64,000 nucleotides of DNA, taken from NCBI RefSeq assembly GCF_046630445.1, contig NC_092340.1:17772001-17836000 (forward strand). The letters are read 5' to 3'. The notes under the pieces are model-generated. The model was not told the origin of the DNA and did no database searches. It saw only the letters and a program-made list of their open reading frames with translations. Position 1 is the first letter of the stretch. Every line of letters begins with the position of its first letter. This stretch comes from Rutidosis leptorrhynchoides. Lineage: Eukaryota > Streptophyta > Magnoliopsida > Asterales > Asteraceae. Both the position numbers and the translations under genes were made by a program. Positions 50,452-62,046 of this stretch are shown here, in pieces.

Positions 50452-51660
50452 ACATGATTGGCACATGATGAGATTTAACGGAGACATTTATACCACAGTG
50501 ACCCTAATGTCGAAAAAATTCTTTTGGACTCTGATTGTAGTTATGAACATACCACAGGGACCTCCCGTGTAATTTTGTCTAGAATATATTTATAGTGCTA
50601 AACTAAGACGAATTAGAATCAAACGTGAACTCCAAATCCTGTAACAATTCTGGCTGCCTAGATTCTTCTTCTGGATCGCGAAGGTCTTCTCCTTTTAATT
50701 CTCGCGGTCGCGATAATCCCACAATTCAGAACCCTTGTTTTAGTCGACTTGTTTTTCTTGTTTAATTCGAACTTCACACTCAACATCGAACACTGATAAT
50801 AAACATTCTCCACTCCTCGTGCTTTTACGACCTTCGTACCATTATGAATGTTAGAAATTTTGATTATGAGCTATTACGTTATATGTGTTGGAGGTTTTGG
50901 AGTTTTTGGATAGGGTAAAATAATCGATGACCGGATAAATCACTGAATCGTGGTATCACTTTTTGAAAGTAACTATTCGACCCTTATTGCCTGGGTTACA
51001 CGAATTCACTTTGGGATAAGAAATAGATTATGTTCTAACTTTTGGCACAAAGTAAGAACCTGTATGCTAGAGAGTATTAGGTGATTTTCTTGTGTGTTCT
51101 TCTCATGAATAGTTCATTCTCCTTATATAGGCACCAAAACATGGAAGACATTATGTGAATTAATGGCCAATTGATCCTTCATAAGTATATCCATCTCAAG
51201 AGTCACAAAGACCTTTGATCTTCAAGAAGGTTAAAAGTCTCATCATAATGATACTAACTCATGATTAGATCATTATTGCTTTTTAACCACAATCCTTTTA
51301 GTCACTTAGCATGAAAACACTTAGTCAACATTTCGTGCTTACTAAGAAGATCAAGCACGAAAACACTTAGTCATTTTCGTGCTGACTAAGAATACCAAGC
51401 ACGAAATTTCGTGCTGACTAAGAATACCTAGCACGAAAACATATCGTGCTTACTAAGAAGACTAAGCACCACAATTCGTGCTTACTAAAAAGACTAAGCA
51501 CGAAAACACTTAGTTAAATTTCGAGCTGACTAAGTCATTATAGTGACTAAAGAAAAATCACTTGGGTCCGGGTAATCTATCACTTAATGGGTGTACACTC
51601 CGTATATCCTCTCATTTAGAAGTGTAGACTAAATCCCTTAATTACACTAAATTTCCAACA
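50452..51660 (-). mobile_element. LTR-like DNA, probably inverted Copia LTR fragment
   Basis: The right edge ATTTCCAACA gives TGTTGGAAAT on the minus strand, a usual Copia LTR start. TATATAAG lies on the minus strand at 51129-51122. A hairpin minisatellite (51308-51537) lies between, as in a U3 region. The left boundary is unclear and no coding sequence is seen. Confidence 0.38.
51308..51537. repeat. Palindromic minisatellite, about 45-bp unit
   Basis: Five or six imperfect units of the pattern GCACGAAA-spacer-TTTCGTGC-TACTAAGAA. One unit is the 18-bp perfect palindrome AGCACGAAATTTCGTGCT (51398-51415). Arms are complementary in most units. Confidence 0.75.
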
Positions 51661-52773
51661 ACAATATGTGTCTATTTTCTTTTTATAACCAATCAAAAGT
51701 GATTTCAATAATAAAAATGATATTTTATGAACAAAAATAAAGTTAATCGAAGAATTTTATAATTTTGTGACTAAAGTAAGAGTTTCAAAGGGTGAATACT
51801 TTATAATAGTTCAATTTTGAGCACATGCAAGTGTGATGACTGATGAGTGTTAAACATTTTGTAATATAAAAAAGATCCCTTCACAAAGTCACTCACACGA
51901 GACAAGTGGAGTGTCGACTGTCGACAATTTCGAGTATTAAAAGTAAACTATATTTCTTTTCACTCATCCTCCCATGTATAAGGGACATATCCAAATACTT
52001 TAATGTTTTTATCTTATTCTTAGTACTGAAAATATACCGTAATGAATTATTTCAACACCATGCGTGTCACATAGAAAAATAAGAAAATTCATTATTCATT
52101 TCGTAATTTAATTAAGAAAATTATACTCCAACAAATCAAATAACTCTGACAATCAAACATTGAAATTTTACTTTTAAATAATTTATCCTTCTAACTATTT
52201 TACCTAGCTATTTATCAAAAAAAGGAGGGTCGCCCCCAAAAATGCTCTGTGCCTAGATTCACTTTTCGTTGGGACTCGGATAGTTATTGACAATTAGTTT
52301 GATCAAAAAATTATGGGAGGGAATAGATCCAATAACTATATGTCACACTTCCAATAATTAACGTGGTTAAATCATTTCTAACCTGACTGTAAAGTTAGAG
52401 GCAATTTGTGCACTTTATTTGTGAAAAAAGTGAGTGTTTTACTGTGAATATATTTGACCTTCATTAATCCAAAAAGTTAAATTTTTATCTCAAATATTTG
52501 TACGGTGATGTGATAAAATCTGATTAAGAGTTGAGTAGAAAAAATAAATTAATAATATAAATATATATTTATTTAATTGAGTGCTAAAATCTGATTGGTT
52601 GTTGAGGATGTCACGCCTCCATCTGATTTCGTCACCTACCTGACTCATGCCTCCATCTACTGCTGCGTTAATTCCGTCAAAGTTCATCACTTGATTTGTA
52701 GCTCACCTAACGGCCATGTTTGCTGTTGCCATAAAACTGGTCTTAGGAATGTTAAGTATTTGGTAATACGAAA
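51661..52773. other. Intergenic DNA, nothing recognised
   Basis: AT-rich sequence without a supported gene. Short open frames at 52490-52816 on both strands overlap each other and lack any family resemblance. Confidence 0.5.
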
Positions 52774-53042
52774 GAACTTGTGGTTCAACGCTACTCGTAC
52801 CTGCAAATGCCATTAGGCCCTACTGAGTGGAAGCCACGCTTTTGGAAGATGCAAGCGCAAGTTCGAGTCCTTGGAAACTCAAAGTATTTATACTTTGTGT
52901 TTGAAGGGGGTTAGTTCACTCCTAATACTCAGTATGGTTCGTTGATAGGGTATAGTGAGGCATAATACTATCGAGTATGGAGTCGTGGGTTGCATAGCAA
53001 CAAAGGGTCAGCGTGTCCCTGCCAGTAATCTACACGTTTTTC
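52774..53042 (+). mobile_element. tRNA-derived SINE with 11-bp TSD
   Basis: Flanked by the direct repeat GTAATACGAAA (52763-52773 and 53043-53053). It contains a B-box GTTCGAGTCC (52861-52870) and an A-box-like CTACTGAGTGG (52820-52830). It ends in a short T-run. It lies about 590 bp upstream of the 1-SST start codon. Confidence 0.65.
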
Positions 53043-53378
53043 GTAATACGAAACCTTAAATCTAAATTAACTTAACATGACACTTTTGACCCGGCCAACT
53101 TGACTTTAAATTTCAATTAACTCGAACACTAATACTTAAAATTGAACATAACTTAACCCATTCGTAAACACAAACAAACCATGCCAAAATATTTACCTGA
53201 GTACGTCACCTTAGAAAGATCTTGAATCTGTTTTAAAAAAATCTTTCTTTTGGCATGGTTTTGACACCATCAACAGTCATCAGATGATTAAAATTAAAAT
53301 TAAAATTAAAATTAATCTCTATGACCAACTTGAAACAATATATTTAAAAGTACGTCTTTATCATTTATCATTTATTAC

Positions 53379-53629
53379 TATATAAAGTATTGCTGTTCAA
53401 AAACAAAAAGTCACTACCTTTTTTATATTTCCATTATATGTATATATGTATATGTCCAACAAATACACGACGTATATTCCTGTTGATACTTCACAAAAAC
53501 AATACGTCCCTTTCTTGTATCAAACTTCAATTCCAATCCAATATTCTATAAAAGCCTCCATTAACCATACCTTATTTCACACACTAATTACCACAACACA
53601 CTCAACTGTGTGTACACTATATCACATTT
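53379..53629 (+). promoter_or_regulatory. 1-SST core promoter and 5' UTR
   Basis: TATAAAAGCC (53547-53556) lies 83 bp upstream of the ATG, giving a predicted short 5' UTR beginning near 53580. A second TATATAAAG is at 53379-53387. A MYB-like CAACTG lies at about 53603. A (AAAATT)n tract is at about 53289-53314. Transcription start not determined. Confidence 0.55.
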
Positions 53630-56600
53630 ATGGCTTCCTCTACCACCCCTCTCATTCCCCAGCAAAATCGGAAAGAACTTTCCGGATCATCGGAAGCTGG
53701 TCGTAGTTTATCTACGACCAAAGTTGTTTCCGGGATCCTTGTTTCCGTACTAGTAATTTGTGCGCTTGTTGTATTCAACAACCAAACGCAACAACCACAA
53801 CAACAACAAGCGCGGGTGGAAAACAACGTTCATGGAGGATATATCATTAAATCCTCCACTGATACTAAGTTTGAAATTACTGAGGAGTTGCCAATAATCG
53901 AGTTGAAAGAGCGGTTTCCTGGAATTTCGGATGCTAATGCTGAAGTGTGGCAACGCTCTGCGTACCATTTTCAGCCTGATAAAAATTTTATTAGCGGTAC
54001 GAATGATGCTAATAAAATGTAGAGTAATACAGTAATAATTAACTTGTAACATTTTCAATAAAATACAGCCGGCCTTCACAAACTTTTTAATCGTTAAAAA
54101 ATATATAAACGTTTTACTAGCTAGTAAAAAGACCATGAAAAAAACTTATAAAAAGTTGATAAACTGCAGAGCAAAAAAAAATGAGATTAAATTATGATCC
54201 ATGTTTTGGAATTCTATATGTTTCAAAAAAGCTTTTTCTTCGTGTTATTCTTATCATGTTCTTTGAATAGATAAAATCTAAAAAAAATATTGTGAATAAA
54301 TTTAATAAATCAATTAAAGTCAAAAGATATGATACTAGACTAAATTTCTTGAATCATAAACATTCTTGAATATAGTTATGTATATAGTTGAAAGAGATAC
54401 ATGACTTTATAAGTGATATTTTGCAAGATTCAAAGTGCTATTTTATTAATTTAATATTTATTTCAAGTTTCTTTCAACTGATACATATTCTTTACCTTGT
54501 CTTTTTGTCATGTTGACGACATATTCTTGATGATATTGACGATTCCGGCTTTCAGATCCTGATGGTAAGCTTTCAACATCTGAACATAATTAATTATACT
54601 CATGATAATCATATTCATATATTATATTATTTGTTTACTTTATTCTTATTGCTTTTTGCTAGTAATTATTAAGGACACAGTAATAGCTACACTTAGAAAG
54701 TAGATAATTTCTTTTAGAATCCAATTTCTTTTAGAATTCAATTAAAGTAAAGACATTATGAAATAGTAAATTAACTCTAAGCCCACTTGTAATATGAAAC
54801 CAAGTTAATTGAAAAACCAAAGATGTTAATGAGAATATCTTTATAGAAATTTTTGAAAAAAGTAACACTGTTGAATAATAAAACCATCATTTTCCAATTT
54901 TTAATTAAAGCAATAATATGTTCTTTCAAGAAAAATGAATACATTTATTCCGGGAAACTTTTGTTATGATAAAAGCTTGATTTAAATATGTTATCAAGAG
55001 AAGAGTTAGAATAAAAAAATAAATAAGGAAAAAAAGAAAAGACAAGACATAATTGTTGTTGGTGATTTCATATGATGTTCATTGTTCAATTATTGTACGG
55101 ACAAAATTTAAGGATGTTAGGAATGTTTCCTAAAATAAACGAAAATGATTGAATGTGATGCAGGCCCAATGTATCACATGGGGTGGTATCATCTGTTCTA
55201 TCAGTACAACCCAGAATCTGCCATCTGGGGCAACATCACATGGGGCCACTCAGTATCCAAAGACATGATCAACTGGTTCCATCTCCCTTTCGCCATGGTC
55301 CCGGACCACTGGTACGATATCGAAGGAGTTATGACTGGGTCCGCCACAGTACTCCCAAACGGTCAAATCATCATGCTCTACACGGGCAACGCTTATGATT
55401 TATCTCAATTACAATGCTTAGCGTACGCTGTCAACTCATCTGATCCACTCTTATTAGAGTGGAAAAAATACGAGGGTAACCCTATTCTGTTCCCACCACC
55501 TGGGGTGGGATTAAAGGATTTTCGGGATCCATCCACATTATGGTTGGGTCCGGATGGTGAATATAGAATGGTAATGGGGTCAAAGCACAATGTGACAATT
55601 GGTTGTGCTTTGATTTACCATACTACTAATTTTACACATTTTGAACTTAACGAGGAGGTACTTCATGGTGTTGAACATACGGGTATGTGGGAATGTGTGG
55701 ATCTGTATCCAGTTTCGACTGAACACACAAACGGGCTAGCCATGGGGGATCATGATCAGAATGTTAAATATGTGTTGAAACAAAGTGGAGATGAAGATCG
55801 ACATGATTGGTATGCAATTGGGTCCTATGACGTGGTTAATGATAAGTGGTATCCGGATGACCCGGAAAATGATGTGGGTATTGGGTTGAGATACGATTTT
55901 GGAAAATTTTATGCGTCTAAGACGTTTTATGACCAACATAAGAAGCGAAGGGTACTTTGGGGTTACGTCGGAGAAACCGACCCCCAAACATATGACCTTA
56001 AGAAAGGATGGGCTAACATTTTGGTATGCAACTCTAAACCGCAAATAATCTCATTTTTAAGCGCGGCCATATGAAATAATTAAAATTAAAGAAAAAAAAA
56101 TCTTTTTGTCTGCAGAATATGCCAAGGACGATCGTTTTGGATACAAAAACACAATCAAATTTGATACAGTGGCCAATTGAGGAAACAGATAAACTGAGAT
56201 CTAAAACGTATAATGAATTTAAAAATGTGGAGCTCCAACCCGGATCACTCATTCCACTTGAGATAGGCTCGGCCACACAGGTGACTAGACCTATCGTCGT
56301 ATTTGGTTTTCATTCTTATGTTATTATAACATCCTTAACTTATACTGTTTGTATTTTTTTCTTGATTTTTGTTGCAGCTGGATATAGTTGCGACATTTGA
56401 AATTGATCAAAAGAAGCTAGAATCAACACTTGAAGCAGACGTTTTGTTTAATTGCACGACTAGTGAAGGTTCAGTGGGGAGAGGCGTATTGGGACCATTT
56501 GGTATAGTGGTTCTAGCGGATGCTGAACGAACTGAGCAACTTCCTGTTTACTTCTATATTGCAAAAGATACAGATGGATCCTCAAAAACTTACTTTTGTG

Positions 56601-57088
56601 CTGATGAAACAAGGTTTCTAGCCTATACCAAAACAATTATTTCAGTCATTTGAGTTTTTTGTATATTTAAAAATTGATCATTCTTAAATATGAACTTATG
56701 CAGATCATCAAAGGATAAGCAAGTAGGGAAATGGGTATACGGAAGCAGTGTTCCTGTTCTAGAAGGCGAAAATTTCAACATGAGGCTACTGGTATGTGAC
56801 AATAAATAACTGTTAATACATTAAAATACGTTTTAATTTTCAGCTTAGTAACTTTAATATAAATGTGGACATTGGTTATAGGTGGATCATTCGATAGTTG
56901 AGGGTTTTGCACAAGGCGGAAGAACGGTTGTGACATCAAGGGTGTATCCGACAAAGGCTATATATGGTGCTGCTAAGTTGTTTTTGTTCAACAATGCAAC
57001 AGGAATAAGTGTGAAGGCATCTTTAAAAATATGGAAAATGGCAGAAGCACAACTTGATCCATTTCCTCTTCCTGGATGGGCTTCTTGA
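53630..57088 (+). CDS. 1-SST: Sucrose:sucrose 1-fructosyltransferase (GH32), 7 exons
   Basis: Exons: 53630-53996, 54556-54564, 55164-56023, 56116-56280, 56378-56613, 56704-56791, 56882-57088; all introns GT-AG; 643 aa, no internal stop. The enzyme transfers fructose from one sucrose to another, making 1-kestose, the first step of inulin synthesis in the vacuole. Residues about 31-49 form a single membrane/signal-anchor helix with an upstream TPLIP, as in vacuolar GH32 proteins. Catalytic sites: D123 in SDPDG (the mini-exon encodes DPD), D247 in FRDP and E302 in WECVDLYP. Invertases have NDPNG; Ser and Asp here, and Phe for Trp before it, favour transferase. The protein is very close to what I recall of Asteraceae 1-SST. 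Vacuolar invertase is the alternative, judged unlikely. Confidence 0.95.
54556..54564 (+). other. 1-SST: 9-nt mini-exon of 1-SST
   Basis: ATCCTGATG, preceded by TTTCAG and followed by GTAAGC, joins exon 1 (ends G at 53996) to exon 3 (55164) in frame and encodes DPD of the sucrose-binding box. Plant acid invertase and fructosyltransferase genes typically have this tiny exon. Confidence 0.93.
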
Positions 57089-57847
57089 TTCTGTAGAGTT
57101 TAGATATTATGATAATGAAGAATGAAGACGAAGATGAAGATGAATGTACGACACTATTGTGGGGTATAGTGGCACGATGCATGATTGGTGGGGGTGTTTT
57201 GGTAATTTAATGTACCTTGTTTCTGTACTTCTCTTTGTGAGGTTATTAATTCAATTATTGTTCCTGTTTGAAACTATTTCTATGCAAAATAAAAAGTAGC
57301 TTATTTCGTCCCTTGGGGTGTTTTTTGATATATTAAAGTGTTTATCTGCTTAATAAATAACTAGTGTGTAAGTTCAACTATTCTTCTTCTTCATACAAGC
57401 ATAAACACTTGCATAAGTAATTTTAAACATCCCCTTTGATAAGGTATTCAACATTTTGATCATAGTCTATTATGATATCATTTGCCTTTGTAAATCACTC
57501 AGTTGTGCATTCTCATAATGAGTGTTGAGACTAAAGTTTTAGAAGAAAAAAACAAATTATCAATCAAATTACAAAGATACTACATCTTATAAAGATTTGG
57601 CTGTTAGTGTTTGTGGACCAAAAAGTCCATCAAAACATACTAACAACATTGATTATTTCTAAAGTACAATTCTGGTACATATAAACCCAAAATTCAAAAG
57701 AAATAACAATTTTATATATCAAAACTTGAAGGAATTGATGTTCATGTACAAAACAACATTTTAGATAGTTTTCAATCCTCTAATTGGGGAATGAAAGATG
57801 TAACCTATTTGGTAAACAACAATTGTATCTTCCTAATTAAAATTGTA
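57089..57847. other. 1-SST 3' UTR and convergent intergenic DNA
   Basis: A polyadenylation-type AATAAA is at 57288-57293, about 200 bp after the stop. The rest is AT-rich and non-coding. The two genes point tail to tail here. Confidence 0.6.
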
Positions 57848-58941
57848 TCAACATTCAAACTCTTTCTTTAAACTGGAATCCTCCTCCCAAGACTCTACAT
57901 ATTCTTGATTCAAATCAATCAACAATCGTTGTTGCAAACAGGGTCGGGACGTTGAATCATCACAGACTCTTTGTGATGTTGTAGACCCATGAGATACAAT
58001 GTGAGACGCTGTAGATTCATTTGAAATCCTGTTCTCACTCGACGTTGACACAACGCTCAAAGCTAAAGAAGAAAAGTTGATCATCCGATCAACGTTGAAT
58101 TTTGGTTCATGTTTCACTTCATTAACAGCCTGATGATTTAGTTTGTTGCTGCGTTTTTTCAAGTGTGTGTGCCAGTGATTCTTGATCTCGTTATCGCTTC
58201 TGCCTGGTAATAGTGCAGCAATTGCTGACCATCTACAGATCGCATTAAAATCTTATATCTTATTCTTATAGCAAATTAAAATACAGTAACAATTTGCAAA
58301 ACAAACTGTTCATTTACAGTCCTAAATATTTCCCCTGATTCATTTATTACAAATATATGTACAATTCAAGATATAATTATAATCACATACCTGTTTCCCA
58401 TATCCTGATGAAATTTGATAATGACTTCTTCTTCTTCCTTAGTGAAATTCCCTCGTTTTACACTCGGTCTAAGATAATTCATCCATCTCAATCTACAACT
58501 CTTGCCACATCTTGCTAAACCTAATTACACAAATTAATACCTTCAGATTCCCCAAATCAAATCAAACTATCAGAAACTGAACAGATCAAACCAAAATCTA
58601 TACATAAACGCATATCATAACTCTATAGTCAAACCTAATTTCAAATCGAACATTAATTTCCACATTCAGTTCATCAAATCAAATAATTTAACAAAATAGA
58701 AGGAACTACAGATACCGCTAGGTCAAAATTTCGTTTCTAAATCAATCTAATCAAAATGAATTAATGAAAAATTGAAGATGATTGATGATTGATGATTGTG
58801 ATACATGCCTGCATATTTAGGGAGTTCACGCCAATTCCAGTGACCATAGCGTTCAATGTAATCACGTAACTTGTTATCTTCTTCTTCACTCCACGCTCCT
58901 TTTTTCATGCCATTTTTGTCGATGCAAGGTGCCCGAACCAT
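57848..58941 (-). CDS. R2R3-MYB transcription factor, 3 exons
   Basis: Minus-strand exons 58941-58809, 58520-58391 and 58232-57848 give 215 aa without stops. R2 runs from about residue 13 ([13 protein letters not shown]) to the [10 protein letters not shown] motif; R3 has [30 protein letters not shown] and HTHLKKR, with the usual Phe for the first R3 Trp. Intron positions are those typical of R2R3-MYB genes. The bHLH-binding signature in R3 is not intact. The start MVRAPC and R2R3 sequence resemble the MYB13/14/15 group (guess). C-terminus is acidic with [15 protein letters not shown]. MYBs of this class bind DNA in the nucleus; some chicory MYBs have been reported to act on fructan genes. 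A link to 1-SST is only suggested by adjacency. Confidence 0.93.
58521..58808 (-). other. GC-AG intron 1 of the MYB gene
   Basis: The donor reads CAG then GCATGT and the acceptor TTAG then GTTTAG. Only the GC donor keeps the R2 frame (A-G-L-A-R-C-G-K); the nearby GT, 4 nt downstream, would break it. GC-AG introns are a known minor class. Confidence 0.8.
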
Positions 58942-59489
58942 TTTCTTCTTCAGATCTCTCTTCTTTTTTCTTCTCTTTCATCATGACTCCAACTCTAGGT
59001 TTGTTAGCAATCAGCATTCATTATTTTATTTTATTTTTTGATTTACAGTCTTACCACCTCATCTTATGTCATTTACTAAATATCCCCTTTTAGATCTGAT
59101 GAGTTTACTGTTCAGCCCTTCATGTTATGTAATATATGGCGTATGGGTCAGTCGCTTAGCCACCATAACTCGGTTGTACAATTTATTCATAATATTAACA
59201 AGTTCATGATTAAAATGAATCAAGCATTACTAATTTATTGTCTCTTTGCATTATAAATGTAGGACCACTATTAAATTTATCATGTTAGTAACCTAAACTT
59301 ATATTATTTGACTTGGTACTTTTCCTTCTTTAAGATAGATTGATGTTAAAAAAAAAAAAAAAATTACATTGTTAGTGCTACCTAAAATAAAACTTCATTC
59401 TTCAATGTATTTTCTCTTTTTCAAAATAGTTGTGTTATTTTTACTTTTAAAAGTTTTTCTTTCTTAACTTTTACATACATTAAATATTT
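58942..59489. other. Upstream region of the MYB gene
   Basis: AT-rich; should hold the MYB promoter and 5' UTR (reading left). I see no convincing TATA box. A 15-17 A run is at about 59347-59363. Confidence 0.4.
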
Positions 59490-59690
59490 TATTAACCAAG
59501 TTGGTGGTGGTGGAGTGGACAAGGGCCTACCTTCTAAGTAGGGAATCATAGGTTCCAGTCCATGCAAGCTATTAAACCCCCTCTTGGCCACAGAGGTTCA
59601 CCCGCGATGACTCTGGGCTGCCCGCAAAGCGGGTAGTCGCCCTGGGATATAGTCGACTCGCATAGCGTGGAGAAAACCCAGGTAAAATAT
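59490..59690 (+). mobile_element. tRNA-derived SINE-like element
   Basis: A-box-like TGGTGGTGGAGTGG (59505-59518) and B-box GGTTCCAGTCC (59551-59561) with tRNA-like spacing. A GC-richer tail of about 130 bp follows, ending near ACCCAGGTAAAAT. It is clearly richer in GC than the surrounding DNA. TSD not found. Confidence 0.5.
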
Positions 59691-59989
59691 ATATATATAT
59701 ATTATATATATTATTTATGTTATATAATATTGAGAAAATTTATAATACAAATAATTATATTCAAAGCTAAAGTTGAAGAAAAAATACTCATAACTTTATA
59801 ATGAAACAATTATTTAGGAACTAAGGGGAGTACTATTTTCATTCATGTTAATGATATAACCATGTTCAATTGTTGGAAAGGTTGAAGAAAAAAATCAACA
59901 TGTTTCTATTCTTCATTGACATAATTAAACTTTTTTGTTACAAATTTACCTCAATGGAAAAAAGTTTAAGGTTCAAACCCTACAAATAG

Positions 59990-60225
59990 TGTAACTTGAA
60001 ATGACTAAGGTATAGCTTGGATGACCACCAGGACTTCCTGTGAAGGGAGCCACCCTGATTCGAATCTTGGTGAAGTCATTTCGTTCAAAAAGGGAGCTCA
60101 CCTGAGGATGCTTCATCTGGGATCCGGGTAAGCCTGGGGGCTCGGGTACCTGAGGGTTTACCGGTCCGTAGGGCTCCAATGTGGGTGTTGCGGGGCGGGT
60201 TCCCTGGTTAACCAAAAAAAAAAGG
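59990..60225 (+). mobile_element. tRNA-derived SINE-like element with A-tail
   Basis: A-box-like TAGCTTGGATGAC (60013-60025), B-box GATTCGAATC (60057-60066), about 140 bp of GC-rich body and a terminal A-run (about 60213-60222). A minus-strand open frame across it reflects its GC content and is not a gene. Confidence 0.6.
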
Positions 60226-60257
60226 AAAAAATTTGTAAACGATCACTAATAGTTGGG

Positions 60258-60805
60258 TTAAATCACATACATCTAAATAAAGTATATTTGTTATCACTAT
60301 ATAAGTTGAACAACGAAACCATCTTTATTTACATGCTATCCATTAGAAATAAAAAATTTATGTAATTTAAACCCACACTTTCTTCTTTATACGCTAACTT
60401 AGTTACTCAAAAATTACAACCTTCTTAACGCTAACTTGAATAACAATGCTCAAAAGGGTTAACATATAAAATAATGATATGTTTTTAGTATGTATATGAA
60501 GTTTTTGAATTTGCGTTTTAGAACAAGTTCAATTAAATCACGCACATCTAAAATAATATATATTTGTTCTCCCTATATAACTTTGAACAACGAAACCATC
60601 TTTATTTACAAGTTATCCATTACATATAAAAAGTTTATGTAATATGTAATTTAAACACGCACTATCTCCTTTATACGATGACTTAGTTTACTCAAAATAA
60701 TAACCTTCTTGACGGAAACTTGAGTAAAGATGCTCATAAGATCTAACAATTAAAATAATAACATGTTTTTAATATGTACATGTGTTTTTGGATTTGCGTT
60801 TAGGA
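60258..60805. repeat. Two-copy tandem duplication, period about 275 bp
   Basis: Unit 1 begins TTAAATCACATACATCTAAA at 60258 and unit 2 TTAAATCACGCACATCTAAA at 60533. Both contain CGAAACCATCTTTATTTACA and end near GGATTTGCGTTT-like sequence. The copies have diverged by scattered substitutions and small indels. Confidence 0.85.
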
Positions 60806-61817
60806 TAAAAAAAAATTTAATTTTTAAACATTAAAAATCGTATATAATTAAATATTAATGTTTGACTAGTTAAACAACAAAATTATAGTAATAAAAATGA
60901 AAAAGTAAGTCACTCATTACTACACCAAAACATTATAATCAGATTTTCTCTTTCCACCTATTTTCCCCATATTAACTTGTTAACAAATACTCGTGGTAAT
61001 CTGATTTACCAAACACCTAAAAACTGATTATTTGATATTGCATTATCAAACAGCGAAATCAAATCCAAACAACTTTAATTTATATTGTGACAAGTTTTCT
61101 TACAGCTGATTATTTAATTTTAATTATCTAAAATATATAATTATCTTCTAAAATCTAGATTCAAACACCTTTTGAGTCTACTTTTGGTCTTGGTCCTGTA
61201 CAAAAAATGATAGATGTAGTAATTTATTTCGTATAATTTAGTTGCCCTAAAAGTAAATATATGATTCGTTAAGGCATCTAAATGTAACTTAGCCGCGATT
61301 TTGTGGCGACCCTCATTATTTAATTTCTGTACCGGCCAGGCGGATTTGATTCACCCAACACTTCCACTCCATTAATTAATTTAATATTATTATTGTATGC
61401 CACCTTTTGTTTTCTAGAGTTGTTGAATAAAAAGGTCATTAGTCATACCATACTCTACCTAACCTTAATAATAATTTATTACCATGAATTACAAAACTCG
61501 TACTTCTATTATTTGTCAACGTTACATATGAAACCCTGCAGTTTTTAGAGAACAAAAATGACCCCTTAATATTGTTCAAGTATAAACGTGTGGACTTTGA
61601 AGTGTAAAGGTGTACAATGAATTTTAATTGAATTAACTAGTTGTTCATCTCAAATTACTATTGTTAAATAATTTCAATCATCTATTACAATGAGTTGGAT
61701 GTAGTAATATTCATTAAAAAGTCATTAGCTCCCGTTCATAAAAAAATAATAAAAATAAAAAAAGTCAATAAATTTTCTTATAGCAAGACCATAAAGTTGT
61801 AGTCTATAAGGATTAAA
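60806..61817. other. Intergenic DNA, nothing recognised
   Basis: AT-rich; no supported gene, RNA gene or repeat boundary. Confidence 0.5.
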
Positions 61818-61832
61818 CTTTGATATCTACTG

Positions 61833-61835
61833 CCT

Positions 61836-61868
<33 letters not shown>
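61833..61868 (+). mobile_element. Poly(A)-only retroposition, 15-bp TSD
   Basis: CTTTGATATCTACTG occurs at 61818-61832 and 61869-61883. Between them lie only CCTTTCT, 28 A residues and one C. This fits target-primed reverse transcription that stopped almost at once. Confidence 0.7.
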
Positions 61869-61872
<4 letters not shown>

Positions 61873-62046
61873 GATATCTACTGGGAAAATTTCAATCACA
61901 AAACTATCAATTGGATTTACAACAATAATAAAATTGAAACTTCGAGTTTTAGGGTTGGGAAAATTTGTATATTCGTGATGAACAAGTGTATGTATGTAAT
62001 CATGATAATTTTTTGAACATAATTTCATTTTAAAAATACGTATGCA

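Noticed and set aside
51308-51537. CRISPR-like array
   Set aside because: Irregular, palindromic degenerate units in a plant LTR.
52490-52816. Possible small genes upstream of 1-SST
   Set aside because: Overlapping frames on both strands, no recognisable domain, and they run into the SINE.
52861-52870. tRNA gene suggested by B-box sequences here, at 38559, 59551 and 60057
   Set aside because: No cloverleaf could be drawn; tails and TSD indicate SINE-type repeats.
53630-57088. Annotation as vacuolar invertase
   Set aside because: The sucrose box is SDPDG instead of NDPNG and the overall sequence follows Asteraceae 1-SST.
58801-58806. GT donor 4 nt downstream of the GC donor in the MYB gene
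   Set aside because: It would shift the frame and destroy the conserved R2 motif after splicing.
59973-60215. Minus-strand 80-codon open frame
   Set aside because: It coincides with a GC-rich SINE-like element.
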